Shown in pieces: positions 62,977 to 64,000 of a stretch of DNA of 64,000 nucleotides. Origin of the DNA: Streptomyces sp. NP160 (lineage in GTDB: Bacteria; Actinomycetota; Actinomycetes; Actinomycetales; Quadrisphaeraceae). The number at the start of each line of letters is the position of its first letter. Position 1 is the first letter of the stretch. The stretch spans positions 62,001 to 126,000 of the forward strand of contig NZ_VDMJ01000015.1 of the NCBI RefSeq assembly GCF_006335115.1. Direction: 5' to 3'. Both the position numbers and the translations under genes were made by a program. The notes beneath the pieces were generated by a model. That model did not search any database and was not told the DNA's origin. It worked only from the letters and a program-made list of their open reading frames with translations.

Positions 62977-63348
62977 GTGGTGACGGACGGCGCCCGGCGC
63001 GCCCGGGGCGACCTCGAGCGGGAGGTGCTCGCGGCGCTGACCTCCGCCGGCACCCCCTCCACGCCCGCCGAGGTGCGCGAGCGCCTCGGGACCGGCCTGG
63101 CGTACACCACCGTGATGACCACGCTGGTCCGCCTGCACGACAAGGGCCTCGTGGCGCGCGAGCGCGACGGGCGCGCCCACCGCTACTGGGTGGCGGACGC
63201 CGCGGACGTCGCCGCGGCCCGGATGCGCCAGGCCCTCGAGGCCAGCGACCGCCGGGACGCCGTGCTGGCCCGCTTCGTCGGGGACCTGTCCCCGGAGGAC
63301 GTGCCCGTGCTCGAGCGCCTCCTGCGCGACGCCGAGCGGCGCGGCTGA
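62977..63348 (+). CDS. BlaI/MecI-family transcriptional repressor
   Basis: A 123-residue winged-helix protein: 'LEREVLAALTSAGTPSTPAEV' then 'LAYTTVMTTLVRLHDKGLVAR', the DNA-binding helices of BlaI/MecI. BlaI-type repressors control an adjacent M56 metallopeptidase gene and are inactivated when that peptidase cleaves them. GTG 62977 or 62980. The M56 gene starts 11 nt downstream, so the pair is likely self-regulated. Confidence 0.9.
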   Translation: MVTDGARRARGDLEREVLAALTSAGTPSTPAEVRERLGTGLAYTTVMTTLVRLHDKGLVARERDGRAHRYWVADAADVAAARMRQALEASDRRDAVLARFVGDLSPEDVPVLERLLRDAERRG

Positions 63349-63359
63349 GGGCGGCGGAC

Positions 63360-64000
63360 GTGCTCTACGCGCTGCAGGCGCCTGTGGTCGCCAGCCTCCT
63401 GCTCGCGCTGGGCGCCCCCCTCGTGGCGCGCCGGTGCCCGCCCCGGGCGGCCACCGTGGTGCTCGCGGCCTGCGCCGTCGGCACCTCGCTCACCACCGCG
63501 GTGGTGCTGCTGCTCCACCTCGTCGTCCTCGTGGCGCGGGTCCCGGCCGTCGCCTCGCTGCTCGGCTACGACGCCCACCGGCTCGCCCACCACGTGCCGG
63601 TGCCGGCGGGTGCGTCGCTGCTGGCGGTCGGCGTGCTGGTCGCGGGGGTCGTGCGGGTGCTCGTCCTGCGGCGCCGCCGCGCGGCTGCGCTGCGGGCCGC
63701 TGACGACCTCTGCTCCCGCCTGGGCGGCCCGGTGGGCGGCGTCGTGGTGGTCGACGACGGCGCCGAGGCGTTCGCGCTGCCCGGTCGCGGCGGGCGCGTG
63801 GTCGTCTCGCGGGCCCTGATGGACGCGCTCCCGGCGCCCGAGCAGGCGGCGCTGCTGGCCCACGAGCGCGCCCACCTGCGCGACCACCACGACCTGCTGC
63901 GCTCCGCCACGGCCTGGGCCGCCGCCCTCGACCCGCTGCTGGTGGGCCTGCTGCCCGCGGTGCGCTACGCCAGCGAGCGCTGGGCCGACGAGTCCGCGGC
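63360..64000 (+). CDS. M56-family membrane metallopeptidase (truncated by window)
   Basis: At least 213 residues, open to the window end. Three hydrophobic segments (5-25, 32-55, 78-100) precede the zincin motif 'HERAHLRDHHD' (HExxH near residue 168), followed by 'SERWADE' with the expected third ligand. BlaR1/MecR1-like sensors combine such a domain with an antibiotic-binding domain; whether one follows here is unknown. GTG 63360. Confidence 0.88.
   Translation, partial: MLYALQAPVVASLLLALGAPLVARRCPPRAATVVLAACAVGTSLTTAVVLLLHLVVLVARVPAVASLLGYDAHRLAHHVPVPAGASLLAVGVLVAGVVRVLVLRRRRAAALRAADDLCSRLGGPVGGVVVVDDGAEAFALPGRGGRVVVSRALMDALPAPEQAALLAHERAHLRDHHDLLRSATAWAAALDPLLVGLLPAVRYASERWADESA

Overview
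The window is very GC-rich DNA with tightly packed, often 4-nt-overlapping genes and many GTG starts. It carries actinobacterial hallmark genes: a mycothiol-dependent nitroreductase-like DsbA protein, group II truncated haemoglobin, paired dynamin-like GTPases beside an SSB without an acidic tip, EttA, an Eis-like acetyltransferase and a DrrAB exporter. It is an actinomycete chromosome. A Kineosporiales-type organism would fit, but the genus cannot be fixed from this sequence alone.

Bases 1 to about 5530 look like one end of an integrated genetic element. A tyrosine recombinase and its excisionase-like partner sit against the 3' end of a tRNA-Arg(TCT) gene at 5532-5604. The cargo is a translationally coupled four-gene operon on the minus strand (XRE regulator, ImmA/IrrE-type metallopeptidase, 7-TM protein, PAP2-like membrane protein) plus a divergent secreted peptidase-like protein. 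The other end of the element lies outside the window.

From 5.6 to 19 kb the chromosome carries two dynamin-like GTPases, a GNAT enzyme, ssb and ettA, then thioesterases, a DrrAB-type ABC exporter, a short-chain dehydrogenase and a PRC-barrel protein. From 19 to 28 kb there is a truncated globin, two adjacent TetR regulators, an NCS1 permease and the urea ABC transporter urtABCDE, which has operator-like sequence upstream of urtA. From 28 to 45 kb are two SDR-type proteins, an MscS channel, an S9 peptidase, malQ, a lipoprotein, an Eis-like enzyme, a sigma factor with a membrane partner, pepN, an Rv2466c-like protein, rpiB and a Nei-type glycosylase. From 45 to 54.9 kb are a PP2C/SpoIIE-type phosphatase, a GGDEF-EAL protein, an MFS transporter, an alcohol dehydrogenase, a Rieske/FAD reductase and a polar amino-acid ABC importer. 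From 55 to 62.6 kb are an acs-metY-CoA-binding operon and an SsuABC-type ABC transporter preceded by a clear SAM (S-box) riboswitch. The window ends in a BlaI regulator and a truncated M56 metallopeptidase.

The most unusual non-genic signal is a family of paired palindromes. The core GCACTTTCCGCGGAAAGTGC occurs in pairs at three loci (19.1, 30.3 and 40.4 kb). Centres are 40-41 bp apart, and each pair has one long-armed and one short-armed copy in the same order relative to the upstream gene. A different palindrome at 38.5 kb repeats the layout with 42-bp spacing.
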